This document shows positions 52,085 through 62,002 of a stretch of 64,000 bases of DNA, in pieces; positions within the stretch are counted from its first letter, which is position 1; every line of letters begins with the position of its first letter. Where the stretch lies: the NCBI RefSeq assembly GCF_017939705.1, contig NZ_JAGKSQ010000001.1, positions 558,001 to 622,000 of the forward strand, read 5' to 3'. Origin of the DNA: Halalkalibacter suaedae (lineage in GTDB: Bacteria; Bacillota; Bacilli; Bacillales; Bacillaceae_D). A program made the translations under genes and the position numbers. Below the pieces are notes generated by a model. That model saw only the letters and a program-made list of their open reading frames with translations. It was not told the DNA's origin and did no database searches.

Positions 52085-53548
52085 TTAATTAGCTAAACGT
52101 AGAAATGAGTTAATTGCTTTATTAGATACGACTCCACCAATAATATATAAATTGTTAGGATTTGAGCTAGTAATATATTGGTCTAAACTGTTATCAACCG
52201 AATCACCAATTAAAAGCAATGTTCCATCAGTCGCATTAACAAGTGAAGCTGCTGATAATGCATCAGGGAAGTTTTTACCCGTTGCCATGTATATCTTATC
52301 CATGTTTGTTTCGAATTCATTTAGCACCGCTGATAAGGTTTCATAGCGATTCTTTCCAGACAGACGATTAATAGTTGCTGCTTCGACTTCTAACTGATTA
52401 TATACTTGATTAGAAATAGCCGCCTCACCACCAAGGACACTAATCTTCTTTCCTTCTAGTGCCTCAATCGTTTCTGAGTTAATATTGTTTTTGTTTGTTA
52501 GAACGATCGCCCAATTATTTTGTGCAGCAATCGGAGCTGCTGACAATGCGTCTGCTGGCTCTTGTCCTGAGACAACAAAATACCCTTCTACTTCTCCAAC
52601 TTGATTGTTGATCTTTTCATTCGTCTCATAGCGAGTGCTACCAGATATTCTTGAAACATTTCCTTTTCCAACAATCTGTTCAGCTTCTTGAAGGGCCTGT
52701 GTTGATACAGCTTGTTCTCCTCCTAACACTATAACCTTTTCAGCCTTTAGACGTCTGATCTCAGTAGCAACATTACTATTTAATTTATTTGCTTCCGTTA
52801 ACAGTATAGGAGCATTATCATATTTAGCCGCTAGTGGAGCTGCTGATAATGCATCTGCAAATTCATACGCTGTAGCAACAATTACTGTTTTATATTGATG
52901 TTTAGGATCGAACCCATTTGGGTATATTTCTTTAGAGATCTCAACAGCAGTTGTTTCTCTTGTAGAACCCTTTAAGGTAGTTAATTCAATTTGAGTATCA
53001 ATAATTTGTTCTTCAGCACTTTGAGGTTTTGTAGTAACAGGCTGAGTTTCTGCTGGTTTCGTTTCTACCGGTTTTGCTACTGGCTTAACCGCAACTGGTT
53101 TAATGTATCTTTTTGCACCGTGATATTTAGGACTCCAATATGGATTATTTAATGATGTTTTAACGACACCTGAGCTTGACGCATGAATAAAGTGGTTATC
53201 TCCTACGTAAATTCCAGCATGTGATATACCTTGACGGTAAGTGTTCTTGAAGAATACAGCATCGCCTGGTTGTAGATCAGTTTTACTAACAAAAGTCCCT
53301 GCTTTATACTGGTCAATTGTTGTTCGAGGAAGAGATACTCCTGCTTTGTTAAATACATAACTCATAAATCCAGAGCAATCAAATCCTGAAGGCGATGTTC
53401 CGCCCCAACGATACGGAGTGCCTATTAAACTATTAGCCGTTGACATAACTGTATTTACTTGCGTATTTGCAAAACTATGTATAGGAAAAGCTAATGTAGT
53501 TAGAATCAATGTAAACGCTATAATTAGTGATAGTAATTTTTTTGACAC
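52085..53548 (-). CDS. NlpC/P60 peptidoglycan endopeptidase with three CWB2 repeats
   Basis: The 487-residue secreted protein has a signal peptide (1-28), an NlpC/P60 domain (about 30-148) with catalytic Cys58 (GFDCSGF), His110 (ISHAGIY) and His122 (HFIHAS), a Pro/Lys-rich linker (about 150-177) and three CWB2 repeats (about 188-487). It should cut stem-peptide bonds (gamma-D-glutamyl-meso-diaminopimelate type) in the wall. GTG start behind GGAGTG. A perfect WalR-type box lies 60-76 bp upstream. Monocistronic. Confidence 0.93.
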   Translation of the reverse strand: MSKKLLSLIIAFTLILTTLAFPIHSFANTQVNTVMSTANSLIGTPYRWGGTSPSGFDCSGFMSYVFNKAGVSLPRTTIDQYKAGTFVSKTDLQPGDAVFFKNTYRQGISHAGIYVGDNHFIHASSSGVVKTSLNNPYWSPKYHGAKRYIKPVAVKPVAKPVETKPAETQPVTTKPQSAEEQIIDTQIELTTLKGSTRETTAVEISKEIYPNGFDPKHQYKTVIVATAYEFADALSAAPLAAKYDNAPILLTEANKLNSNVATEIRRLKAEKVIVLGGEQAVSTQALQEAEQIVGKGNVSRISGSTRYETNEKINNQVGEVEGYFVVSGQEPADALSAAPIAAQNNWAIVLTNKNNINSETIEALEGKKISVLGGEAAISNQVYNQLEVEAATINRLSGKNRYETLSAVLNEFETNMDKIYMATGKNFPDALSAASLVNATDGTLLLIGDSVDNSLDQYITSSNPNNLYIIGGVVSNKAINSFLRLAN

Positions 53549-53607
53549 AAACGAACACTCCCTACTAATTTACTATGTTCATTCTATCAAACCTATTACT
53601 CTGGTAG

Positions 53608-53624
53608 GTTACATTTACATTACA
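53608..53624 (-). promoter_or_regulatory. WalR-type box upstream of the NlpC/P60 gene
   Basis: On the coding strand TGTAAT-GTAAA-TGTAAC, i.e. TGTWAH-N5-TGTWAH with no mismatch. WalR (YycF) uses this direct repeat to control wall hydrolases in Bacillus and Staphylococcus. Confidence 0.6.
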
Positions 53625-53658
53625 ATTTAGACACATTGTGTCATACTCATCCAAAAAA

Positions 53659-53694
53659 AGATGCTAGAAAGGGCTCAAACCCTTTCTAACATCT
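53659..53694 (-). terminator. Terminator of the amidase-CWB2 gene
   Basis: AGATGCTAGAAAGGG (53659-53673) pairs with 53680-53694 with one mismatch; a T run follows on the minus strand. Confidence 0.88.
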
Positions 53695-53700
53695 AATAAA

Positions 53701-55443
53701 TTACCTTTTTCTGTAATATTCAACAATACCTTCATAAATGGCATTTGCCGCTTTTTCTCGATATTTAGTCGTTTTAAGCTTATCTGAATCACTTTTGTTA
53801 GAGAGAAAACCTAATTCTACAAGAACCGCTGGCATTTTCGTGTTTCTCAAAACAGAGTAATCGTTCGACTTAACCCCTCTATTAGTCGTACCTAGCTCTT
53901 GGTATAATAGATTTTGAATTAGTGTTGCAAGTTCCTTAGAATTATTATCCTTAGACCAATACGTCTCCGTTCCATTGGCTGATTCTAAACGAAAACCATT
54001 TGCGTGGATACTAATAAACGAACTTGCATTCGCTTCATTAGCAATTTTCGCTCGATTCACTAGTTCAATAAATGTATCGTCTCTACGCGTCATTACAACA
54101 CGTGCACCTTGAGCCTCAAGTTTCTTTTCTACTCTTAAAGCAACATCAAGTACTAGTTCTTTCTCGACAATTCCGTCGTAAGCTGCCCCACCATCCTTAC
54201 CGCCATGACCAGCATCAATCGCAATAATTTCACCAGCTACTGGAGAAGAAGAAGATGGTTGCGAAATTGTAACATAGGTCAGACTAATATAGCCCCAGCC
54301 TGAACCATATTTAATCTTAGCCCAACCTCCAATTACTTCGTGAATCTCTACTTTAGTTCCATTCGATAGTGCACCTATACGATCACCAGAAACAGGTGCA
54401 TTTCTTACATTTAAAGTACTACTTACCTTTACAGTACCATATTGAACCGTTTGAGGTTGGTTTGCATTCTGTATCCGATCAACTATTGAGGCACTAACTG
54501 CTGCAGTTCCTCCTAAAATAGTTGTTCGTTGATTAGAGTTTGATAAATAGTCAATCACCTTTGATGATGGATTAGTCGGATGCGTTAGAATAATAGGAGC
54601 TTGTAATCGCTTTGCGAGACCTGATGCTGCAACAGCGTCAGGGTAATCCTCTCCACTATTTTTCACTGACGTTCCTCGAACAAGAATATTAGCATCACCC
54701 GAGAGTCCTGCCCATTGAGCCACTTTAATGCTTGTCTCATATCGATCAGAACCTGAAATACGAGTAATCTTTAAGCCCCGAGATACTAAACTATTTTCAA
54801 ATGACTGACTGATAGCTGCCGTCCCGCCAAATATTAGGACATTCCTAACAGATTGAGGTAGATCAACCGGTAGTCGGTTTTGATCAGCCAAATAAATAGG
54901 GAAGCCTTTATTCGCTGCAACACTTGAAGCAGAAAGTGCATCTGCAACGGTTTTCCCATTCACAATAATCGCCGTGTCATTTGATAATAGTCCAGCCTCT
55001 TTGTTTATTTCATAAGCTGTTGTGAAGCGTTCTTTTCCTGATATCCTCTTCACATTGAACTCATTCTTTAGTTTCTCTTCAACAGTACTACTTATCGCCA
55101 TTGTTCCGCCAAGTAGATAAACCTGTGTAGCTTTTAGACGTCTAATTTCATTAATAATTCGACTATCTAACTGATCACTATCTGTTAGCAGAATCGGTGC
55201 ATTCTTAGTAGCGACTAATCCTGCTGCAGCCAAAGCATCAGCTGGGTGATCTGACCGGGCCAGGATAACTGTAGGACTAGTTGTCCAACCTTTTTTTGAG
55301 ATTTCAATCGCTGTTCCTAATCGATCACTACTAGAAATTCGTTCAATTGTCTGATTTGCCGAGACTTGTCCTACCCCAAATAGTAGTCCCAATGTAACTA
55401 CTATAAGTAAAAAGGGAAGGTGTTTTTTCAGTCTAACTTGCAT
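53701..55443 (-). CDS. LytC-like N-acetylmuramoyl-L-alanine amidase: CWB2 x3, SH3b, amidase_3
   Basis: The 580-residue protein has a signal peptide (1-29), three CWB2 repeats (about 32-325), a bacterial SH3 domain (about 335-393, SSTLNVRNAPVSGDRIGALS) and a zinc amidase_3 domain (405-580) with ligands His413 (AGHGG), Glu427 and His480 (SIHANG) and catalytic Glu543 (LVELGFLS). It cuts the bond between MurNAc and L-alanine. CWB2 repeats before the amidase is the order of B. subtilis LytC, which however lacks an SH3 domain as far as I know. It should act in cell separation or turnover. Monocistronic. Confidence 0.94.
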   Translation of the reverse strand: MQVRLKKHLPFLLIVVTLGLLFGVGQVSANQTIERISSSDRLGTAIEISKKGWTTSPTVILARSDHPADALAAAGLVATKNAPILLTDSDQLDSRIINEIRRLKATQVYLLGGTMAISSTVEEKLKNEFNVKRISGKERFTTAYEINKEAGLLSNDTAIIVNGKTVADALSASSVAANKGFPIYLADQNRLPVDLPQSVRNVLIFGGTAAISQSFENSLVSRGLKITRISGSDRYETSIKVAQWAGLSGDANILVRGTSVKNSGEDYPDAVAASGLAKRLQAPIILTHPTNPSSKVIDYLSNSNQRTTILGGTAAVSASIVDRIQNANQPQTVQYGTVKVSSTLNVRNAPVSGDRIGALSNGTKVEIHEVIGGWAKIKYGSGWGYISLTYVTISQPSSSSPVAGEIIAIDAGHGGKDGGAAYDGIVEKELVLDVALRVEKKLEAQGARVVMTRRDDTFIELVNRAKIANEANASSFISIHANGFRLESANGTETYWSKDNNSKELATLIQNLLYQELGTTNRGVKSNDYSVLRNTKMPAVLVELGFLSNKSDSDKLKTTKYREKAANAIYEGIVEYYRKR

Positions 55444-55550
55444 AATCCCCCTCCTTGTAATGATAAAATTCTACAAATTTCATTCGTGATTTTATTATAT
55501 CTATTAAAAGCTTTGATGAATAGTAGGTAAATATGTTTATTTTTAGCGAA

Positions 55551-55585
55551 AAAAGAGGTCAATTCATAAAGAATTGACCTCTTTT
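55551..55585. terminator. Terminator of the family 4 glycosyltransferase gene
   Basis: Perfect 15-bp stem AAAAGAGGTCAATTC (55551-55565) with 55571-55585; the right arm lies within the last codons of the gene. Confidence 0.88.
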
Positions 55586-56673
55586 CTATTAACTAAACTT
55601 TTATATAAATTCTCCATCTCAATAATGTTGTCTGTCCAATTGTATTTCCTTTTGACAAGCTCTCTACCTTTCTTGCCCATCGCTTCTCGCAAGGACTGAT
55701 CCATTACATATTCATATAACCGAGCAGCTACCATAGAGCTATTCTTACTTTCAACAACAAATCCTGTTTCTCCATCTAGCACTACTTCTGGCAGTCCACC
55801 TACATTTGAAACTATAACAGGTATCTCACAAGAAGAGGCCTCAATTACAGCCACGCCAAAGCTTTCTTGTAAACTCAGTGCACAAAAAACATCAATCTTA
55901 TTTAAGTATTTAGGCACCTCTTCATGAGGCACAGCTCCAGTAAACGTTGTAATTGAACTAATATTATTAGACACGGCTAGGGTTTGCAAATCTTCATATT
56001 GACTCCCCTCTCCTACAATGAGAAGCCTAATTCGCTTTGCAGTTTGTGTATGTCCCTCTTTATTGAGCCTATCTACCAATTTCCCAACCGCTTCTATCAG
56101 ATAATTGACACCATAAATCTCTTCTAAAGTCTTTATCGTTCCAATAACAATATCTTCGTTGTTTTTAAACGTATCCACTCGTTTAAATCGCTCAATATCT
56201 ACACCAAAAGGAGTTAAAGCAATTGGTTTGCTATGATTGACAAGAGACTCCGTTTTCTCCTTCATCACTTCACTTGTCGAAGCGATAAGAGTAGCAGCTA
56301 ACAGGTTCTTTTTAAGGATCCGTTGTTTTAACTTACTCTTTGTAGGAAACGAAAAAACATCACTCCCCCATACAGAAAGCAGTGTTGGCTTAAAATTAGT
56401 TAGTCTTGATAAAGTTCCGTAACCACTAGCAAAGTGAGCATTAACAATATCTGGATTAACTTCCTCCAAAATCCTTCTAACTTTTCTTGAGGCAATATAG
56501 TATCCAATCGGTAACGAGAATTTCAAATGTATCACTTTAACATCTTTATGGAACTTGTTCATTGAAGGAGCGTGAAGAGATATTAGAGTTACTTCATGAC
56601 CTCTTTCTGCCATCGCATTAACCCATCTAACTGTATGTATGACAGAGGCTCCCGAAAGAAAACATATTTTCAT
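55564..56673 (-). CDS. Family 4 glycosyltransferase
   Basis: The 369-residue GT-B enzyme begins MKICFLSGASVIHTVRWVNA and has the C-terminal donor-site motif ESFGVAVIEASSCEIPVIVS then GGLPEVV. It probably transfers a nucleotide-activated sugar to a lipid-linked glycan. It stands between two CWB2 protein genes, away from the other polymer genes, and has its own promoter and terminator. Sugar and acceptor unknown. Confidence 0.9.
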   Translation of the reverse strand: MKICFLSGASVIHTVRWVNAMAERGHEVTLISLHAPSMNKFHKDVKVIHLKFSLPIGYYIASRKVRRILEEVNPDIVNAHFASGYGTLSRLTNFKPTLLSVWGSDVFSFPTKSKLKQRILKKNLLAATLIASTSEVMKEKTESLVNHSKPIALTPFGVDIERFKRVDTFKNNEDIVIGTIKTLEEIYGVNYLIEAVGKLVDRLNKEGHTQTAKRIRLLIVGEGSQYEDLQTLAVSNNISSITTFTGAVPHEEVPKYLNKIDVFCALSLQESFGVAVIEASSCEIPVIVSNVGGLPEVVLDGETGFVVESKNSSMVAARLYEYVMDQSLREAMGKKGRELVKRKYNWTDNIIEMENLYKSLVNRKEVNSL

Positions 56674-56734
56674 TATTTATCACACTCACTTAAATACCAC
56701 TATTAATTAAGATGAATAACTAATCTACTATTAC

Positions 56735-56763
56735 ATTATCTCCTTTTGAGATTCGTTTGGCAA
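56735..56763 (-). promoter_or_regulatory. Sigma-A promoter of the family 4 glycosyltransferase gene
   Basis: Minus strand TTGCCA (56758-56763), 17-base spacer, GATAAT (56735-56740), about 60 bp before the ATG. The gap from here to 57048 is AT-rich and shows no other gene. Confidence 0.65.
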
Positions 56764-57048
56764 GGTCGGATACTAATAATAAAAATTTTATTTAAAGTAT
56801 TTTTCAACTACGTTTACATCATTTCTTAGATAAACTTAATAAGAATAGCCATCGCTAATTATTAAGCAGAAAGCACATCATCATTATTTCTATATTGTTC
56901 TAGATTCATCTGTGTTGACCATTACAGAAGTTAGACAATAGAGTGTAGTATTTAGTTAATGGAGTGATTCAAATAGTTGTCCTCCCTCCAGTTCAGCCAA
57001 GTGAGTGATTATCCTAACAACGTACCAACCGGAGTAAGCATTGCCTCC

Positions 57049-57159
57049 TTAATGTAGTTTACTAAATACCTTGATCCAGCCAAACAATGATACCCACAAA
57101 GGGATACTTAATAAACTACCCCATAATAAGCCTTTAAAAAGGTTTCCTTCTTCATTCAT
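57049..57159 (-). CDS. Small single-span membrane peptide (36 residues)
   Basis: An ATG at 57159 follows AGGAGG with eight-base spacing. The peptide reads MNEEGNLFKGLLWGSLLSIP then LWVSLFGWIKVFSKLH: an acidic N-terminus, one hydrophobic helix (about 11-29) and a basic end, so it should span the membrane once. It is too short for standard gene calling. It lies between the glycosyltransferase and the large wall protease. No function can be assigned; it resembles the short hypothetical membrane peptides common in Bacillaceae. Confidence 0.7.
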   Translation of the reverse strand: MNEEGNLFKGLLWGSLLSIPLWVSLFGWIKVFSKLH

Positions 57160-57261
57160 CACCTTTTCCTCCTTTTCTAAGGATTCTTGGCAAATAACAG
57201 AGCACTTATACTAAGAATATGTAGATGACATCTTCTTGCTATAGGTAGAGAAAAAGAAAAT

Positions 57262-57295
57262 AAAAAACAGCTCACCCGTAGGTAAGCTGTTTTTT
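57262..57295 (-). terminator. Terminator of the large protease gene
   Basis: AAAAAACAGCT and AGCTGTTTTTT arms enclose a short ACC/GGT inner stem; T residues follow on the minus strand. Confidence 0.88.
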
Positions 57296-57305
57296 GAAAA
57301 TAGTA

Positions 57306-60300
57306 TTAGTTAAGACCACTATATAATGTTTTAAGATCTTCTAACACTTTTGCACTTATGGCACCTTCACCACCGAAAACTGTTACATTACGGAATGAGT
57401 TACCAGTAATATAATCAGCTACTTCAGCAGATAAATCATTACCAACAAGGACGATTCCTGTGTTGTGTTTAGCAGCTAAAGCAGAACCTGTTAAAGCATC
57501 TGCAAAGTTCTTGCCAGTTGCAACAAAGGTTTGATCTGCATCAGAAGCAAATTTCTCGATTACTGCCAGGTTTGTTTCATAACGAGTTGACCCCGAAATT
57601 CGAACAGCTCCAGGAACCATTTCCGTTACTTCATTACCAACAACAGCTGTACCACCGATCACAAACGTCTCATCTACACCAAGACGATCAAGCGTACGAA
57701 CAGTTGAATATTGAATTTCATTTTTGTTAGCTAATAAAATTGGCATACCAGCTTTTGCAGCGTACGGTGCAATGGAAAGAGCATCTGGGAAGTCAAATCC
57801 ATTTACTACAACTGCTTTGTCTGTACCATTTGGTGCAACCTGCTTAGCGATTTGCTCAGCTGTTTCGTAACGATTTGCACCTGAAATACGTTCTACTTCA
57901 AGATTAAGTGCCTCTAATTCAGATACAACATCTTCACTAACTACTGCTGTACCACCGAGAACAATAACTTTCTCTGCACCAAGTCTAGTAATCTCAGCAG
58001 AAGTTGCTGCATTTAATGAACCAGTACTTGTTAACAATACCGGAGCATCATTTTTGTAAGCAAGCGGTAAACCTGCTAACGCATCTGCATAGCTATTAGA
58101 ATTAACAAGTACAACTGTACTCGCAGTTTCCCAGCCAGCTTTACTAGTTTCAACTGCAGTTTCAAAACGAGTAGCTCCAGAAAGACGACTAACCACTTCA
58201 TCGACACCGGATACTTTATTAATTGTTACGTTCTTAACTGTTTCGTTACCTGCAACGTCTGTTAAAACTAATTCAAATGTATTTTCACCAGATTCTAGAG
58301 AAACCGTTTGTTCAACAGCACGTTCGATTGAGCGCATCTCGTATGGTGATTTGAACTCTTCATACAATACTTCAGAACCATCGATTGAGAAACGAAGCTC
58401 ATCGAAATTATCCTTCAGTGTAATACTTAGTGTTGCTTCTTCTTCAGTTGTGTTAGTTGGTGCAGAAACTTCAATAACAGGTTCTTGTGAATCCACTATA
58501 ATCTGTCTGTTAAGATGTGCTTCGTTACCAGCAACGTCCACTGTTTCAATCTTAATATCATATACCCCGTCTGCTTCAACGTTTACAGTCCCACTGAAAT
58601 TGTAACGATTAGTATCCGCATCGTACGTTACAGGAAATTCTTCACCTGCGACAGTAACTACCTTAATTTCAGAGGCATTTGTTACATAACCCTGTACAGG
58701 TACTTCTTGCGTATTATAGTAACCTAAAGTCGATGGATGTGTGATAAATAGAAGCGGCATAGAATTATCACCAATTCCTTTAACTTCACCAACTCCATCA
58801 TTACGAGCAAAATCTGTCGCTTTGACAGTAATAGTTGCACCTGTTGGTACATCTGTTAAATCTACTTGATAATTATTTGTTTCATTTGAAGGGATAACCT
58901 CATCTTTACCTAAAATACTTGTCCCATTAACTAGGATATCAAAGTGAGAAACTCCACTTTGTGCATCCTCTGCACTCCATGTTAACACTTCGCTTTCTGC
59001 ATCGTAGTCAACTTCGACAACAGGAGCTACTGTATCCACATGAATTGGAAACTGAAGTTTTTGCCACTCAGCATCCGAAAAATCAACTTTTGCTTTAATT
59101 TCATAAATATAGATGCCGTCTTCAACTACCTTATTTTTCACTTTTCCATCCCAAGCCGCAGCACCAACAAGATTGGTTGATCTAGTTTGGTCGAAGTTCT
59201 TACTAACATCTTTTTGAGTCGTGATCGTTCGTAAGTGTTTACCATCCTTATCCAAAACATTATACTGTACTTCTTTCGCATTTCTTAAGAAAGAAAGGTA
59301 AGGCATAATGCTGTTTAACGAAGGTGAGAATGCAAGACGCTCTTCTGCACCAGCGTAGTTGTTTGTTCCCTCAGGCCCCGGCTTAAAGCCTAAGCGCAAG
59401 TCCGTGTTAGTAATCATTCCAGTAGTACCATAAAACGTGTTTTCATCGTAGTGCGGGGCGTCAACAACAGGAGCTTGATCCCAATCACCATTGAAACCAA
59501 CAAATGGTACGCTTAATGAAGGATTTGTATCAGTTGGATCAACAAAAGTAACAAAACCTTCGACAAAATACCCATTTTCAAAGTTTTCCTTAAGCGATTC
59601 TTCTGTTCCCTCTAAAATGTTTTGCATTTTCGCTGCAGATAAATCAATTTCAAAATCTACAGTAACTGTGCTACCAGGTGTTACTGTTACATATTGAACA
59701 ACTTGACCACCCACGGTGTGTTTCACTTCTGCATCAACAATTGGAGCTGCTTCAAGCTCACTTGGATTAAAACCGAGCTCTCCAGAGACAGCTAGATCTG
59801 TTTGCAATGTCTTTTCAACATCGTATTGGACTGTTTCATCACTGAAGTTTGTAACATCTAACTTAAATGTCACATGATCTGTTACTTCTTTAAGTGCAAC
59901 CTTCGCCACACCATCTTCCGGATTTACGACATATGCAGGTGTTGTGCTTGCTGCATGTAAATCCATTTGTCCAGCCCCTTGACGACGTGGAGAATAGTAG
60001 TTATTCCATCCAAGCACATCATTTACGTAACTAAGATCCTTTAATGGTGTTGCTGTATTCATTAAAATATTCTTCGCAAGTAGTGCACGTTCTGTACCAT
60101 TTACACCAAATTCAGCATCGATACGTTCAAGGATTAATGCAGAACCACCAGCTACGTGCGGTGCAGCCATTGAAGTACCACTCATCAAACCATAAGAGTT
60201 ATCTTCAAGTGTAGAAAGAATATTACCACCTGGAGCTGTAATCTCAGGCTTAAAGTCTAAGTTCGGAGTTACACCCCATGAAGTAAATGAAGACATCGAA

Positions 60301-61940
60301 CCAGCTTCTGGGTTGAGTGTAGTCGTTGCAGCACCTTCTTCAAACTTCATTGTTACTGTTTCGCCATTAGTAAGACGCTCAACTAACGCATCCCCTTCTG
60401 ATTTACCGATAGAGACGTGCGGAATTGTAATTTCGTTACTTGATGCCATTGAGATGAAACCAGCAACGTTATTGTAAATAATAGAACCGACAGCACCAGC
60501 AGCTTGTGCAGCCAATGACTTATCAACAAATGCATATGATCCACGCTGGATAAGAGCAATCTTACCTTGAACATCTTTACCTTCAAAGTCAGCCGGAGCA
60601 CCTAAGCCTGCATCTACAATTTCATACTCACCAGTCAGTTCAGTTGGATGAACATTTCCAGCTGAAAGATATGGAATCAATCCTTTATCTCCATTACTTG
60701 CAGTAAATTCCAACGCTTCCATTTCGATGTAGCTATTTTCACTTGAAGCTACAGAGACAGATTCATTAGATAAAGAAGGAGAACCAGTTAACCCGATATC
60801 CGGATTTGAAGCATATGGATTTGCAGCAGCATATCCATTAGAGAAATGTGCAGAGTTACCTGCAGAAATTGAAGCAACCACTCCACTTTCCTGTGCAATA
60901 CGGATCGCTTTTTGTTCAGGGTCCTCTGCATTAACAAATGCCGCAGTTGCACCTAAACTTAAATTTAATACGTCAACCCCTAATTTGATAGCATCGTCGA
61001 TTGCCTTAACATAAATATCACCATATGTCGTTTGAATCATCGGATCGTTACCAAATACCTTTAGGGCAAGCAGCTGCGCTTCTGGAGCTACCCCTTTAAT
61101 ACCGCCATTTTCTTCATCACCATTCGCAGCAGATGTACCACCTACATGCATACCGTGAGAAGCTGAAGACACTTGATCTAAGATATCAAAGCTCTTATCA
61201 ATATAGTTGTAGCCATAAGGAACTTTCTCAGTAAACCATTTACCAGGAGCGTCACTTGCTTCTACGTCCTCTTCAGTGATTTTATAGTCTGTTCCTTCAC
61301 TTAGGATCATGTCACGGTGACTTGGATCAATACCAGTATCGATAATACCGATAACCATCCCTTCACCTTTATAGCCAAACTCATCCCAAGTTTTTTGAGC
61401 GTTGACCATACCCTTACTATATTTCATTTCAGTCGATACTTCTGGACGCTCATATTCATTTACAATATGAACTGCCTTAACTCCGCTCAATCCTTCAATT
61501 ACTTTAAGATCAGCGAACTGAACCGTACCACTGAAACCGTTATATGCTGCAGTGAAGTTATGAATATAATCCATATCAACATTATTGCTTTCGATTGAGG
61601 ACTTCACTTGCTCTTGAACAGCCAAAGCATCTGTTTCAATTTCCTCTTGTTTTGCAGCTGATAATTCGTCATATTTCACCCCGGCGTTCACTGCATATGT
61701 AAGACCCGGGTTCTCTTCTAATTCAACAACAATACGAACTTCGTCTGTGCTTTTATACGTATTGGCAAGTAGGTCGTTATCAATCTCAACCTTCTCACCA
61801 ACTGTCGACATCGCAGCACGAGCAGGAAGATCAAGCGACATTCCTTGTGCTTGTCCACTAGTAGCTAGGAAACTGAAATTTGATAGCAAAATAACAGCTA
61901 CTAAGAAAACTTTAAATACTGGTTTTAATTTTTTTGGCAC
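57306..61940 (-). CDS. Large Vpr-like subtilase with PA domain, beta modules and three CWB2 repeats
   Basis: The 1544-residue secreted protease has a signal peptide (about 1-32), an I9-like propeptide (about 65-165), an S8 domain split by a PA domain (about 430-540): Asp201 (IIDTGID), His262 (SHGMHVGG), Asn362 (SAGNSA) and Ser590 (SGTSMAAPHVAG). Then come an Fn3-like region (about 660-850), further beta modules resembling those of lactocepin/C5a-peptidase relatives (up to about 1240), and three CWB2 repeats (about 1250-1544). The His motif is HGMHVGG rather than HGTHVAG. CWB2 repeats replace the LPXTG anchor of streptococcal relatives. GTG start with AGAGGGG upstream. It may release peptides for the Opp systems. 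Confidence 0.93.
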   Translation of the reverse strand: MPKKLKPVFKVFLVAVILLSNFSFLATSGQAQGMSLDLPARAAMSTVGEKVEIDNDLLANTYKSTDEVRIVVELEENPGLTYAVNAGVKYDELSAAKQEEIETDALAVQEQVKSSIESNNVDMDYIHNFTAAYNGFSGTVQFADLKVIEGLSGVKAVHIVNEYERPEVSTEMKYSKGMVNAQKTWDEFGYKGEGMVIGIIDTGIDPSHRDMILSEGTDYKITEEDVEASDAPGKWFTEKVPYGYNYIDKSFDILDQVSSASHGMHVGGTSAANGDEENGGIKGVAPEAQLLALKVFGNDPMIQTTYGDIYVKAIDDAIKLGVDVLNLSLGATAAFVNAEDPEQKAIRIAQESGVVASISAGNSAHFSNGYAAANPYASNPDIGLTGSPSLSNESVSVASSENSYIEMEALEFTASNGDKGLIPYLSAGNVHPTELTGEYEIVDAGLGAPADFEGKDVQGKIALIQRGSYAFVDKSLAAQAAGAVGSIIYNNVAGFISMASSNEITIPHVSIGKSEGDALVERLTNGETVTMKFEEGAATTTLNPEAGSMSSFTSWGVTPNLDFKPEITAPGGNILSTLEDNSYGLMSGTSMAAPHVAGGSALILERIDAEFGVNGTERALLAKNILMNTATPLKDLSYVNDVLGWNNYYSPRRQGAGQMDLHAASTTPAYVVNPEDGVAKVALKEVTDHVTFKLDVTNFSDETVQYDVEKTLQTDLAVSGELGFNPSELEAAPIVDAEVKHTVGGQVVQYVTVTPGSTVTVDFEIDLSAAKMQNILEGTEESLKENFENGYFVEGFVTFVDPTDTNPSLSVPFVGFNGDWDQAPVVDAPHYDENTFYGTTGMITNTDLRLGFKPGPEGTNNYAGAEERLAFSPSLNSIMPYLSFLRNAKEVQYNVLDKDGKHLRTITTQKDVSKNFDQTRSTNLVGAAAWDGKVKNKVVEDGIYIYEIKAKVDFSDAEWQKLQFPIHVDTVAPVVEVDYDAESEVLTWSAEDAQSGVSHFDILVNGTSILGKDEVIPSNETNNYQVDLTDVPTGATITVKATDFARNDGVGEVKGIGDNSMPLLFITHPSTLGYYNTQEVPVQGYVTNASEIKVVTVAGEEFPVTYDADTNRYNFSGTVNVEADGVYDIKIETVDVAGNEAHLNRQIIVDSQEPVIEVSAPTNTTEEEATLSITLKDNFDELRFSIDGSEVLYEEFKSPYEMRSIERAVEQTVSLESGENTFELVLTDVAGNETVKNVTINKVSGVDEVVSRLSGATRFETAVETSKAGWETASTVVLVNSNSYADALAGLPLAYKNDAPVLLTSTGSLNAATSAEITRLGAEKVIVLGGTAVVSEDVVSELEALNLEVERISGANRYETAEQIAKQVAPNGTDKAVVVNGFDFPDALSIAPYAAKAGMPILLANKNEIQYSTVRTLDRLGVDETFVIGGTAVVGNEVTEMVPGAVRISGSTRYETNLAVIEKFASDADQTFVATGKNFADALTGSALAAKHNTGIVLVGNDLSAEVADYITGNSFRNVTVFGGEGAISAKVLEDLKTLYSGLN

Positions 61941-62002
61941 GATACGTTTCCCCTCTCTTTTTTTAACTCCAAAAAGCTATAGTTAACATTCACCTCCCCT
62001 AG

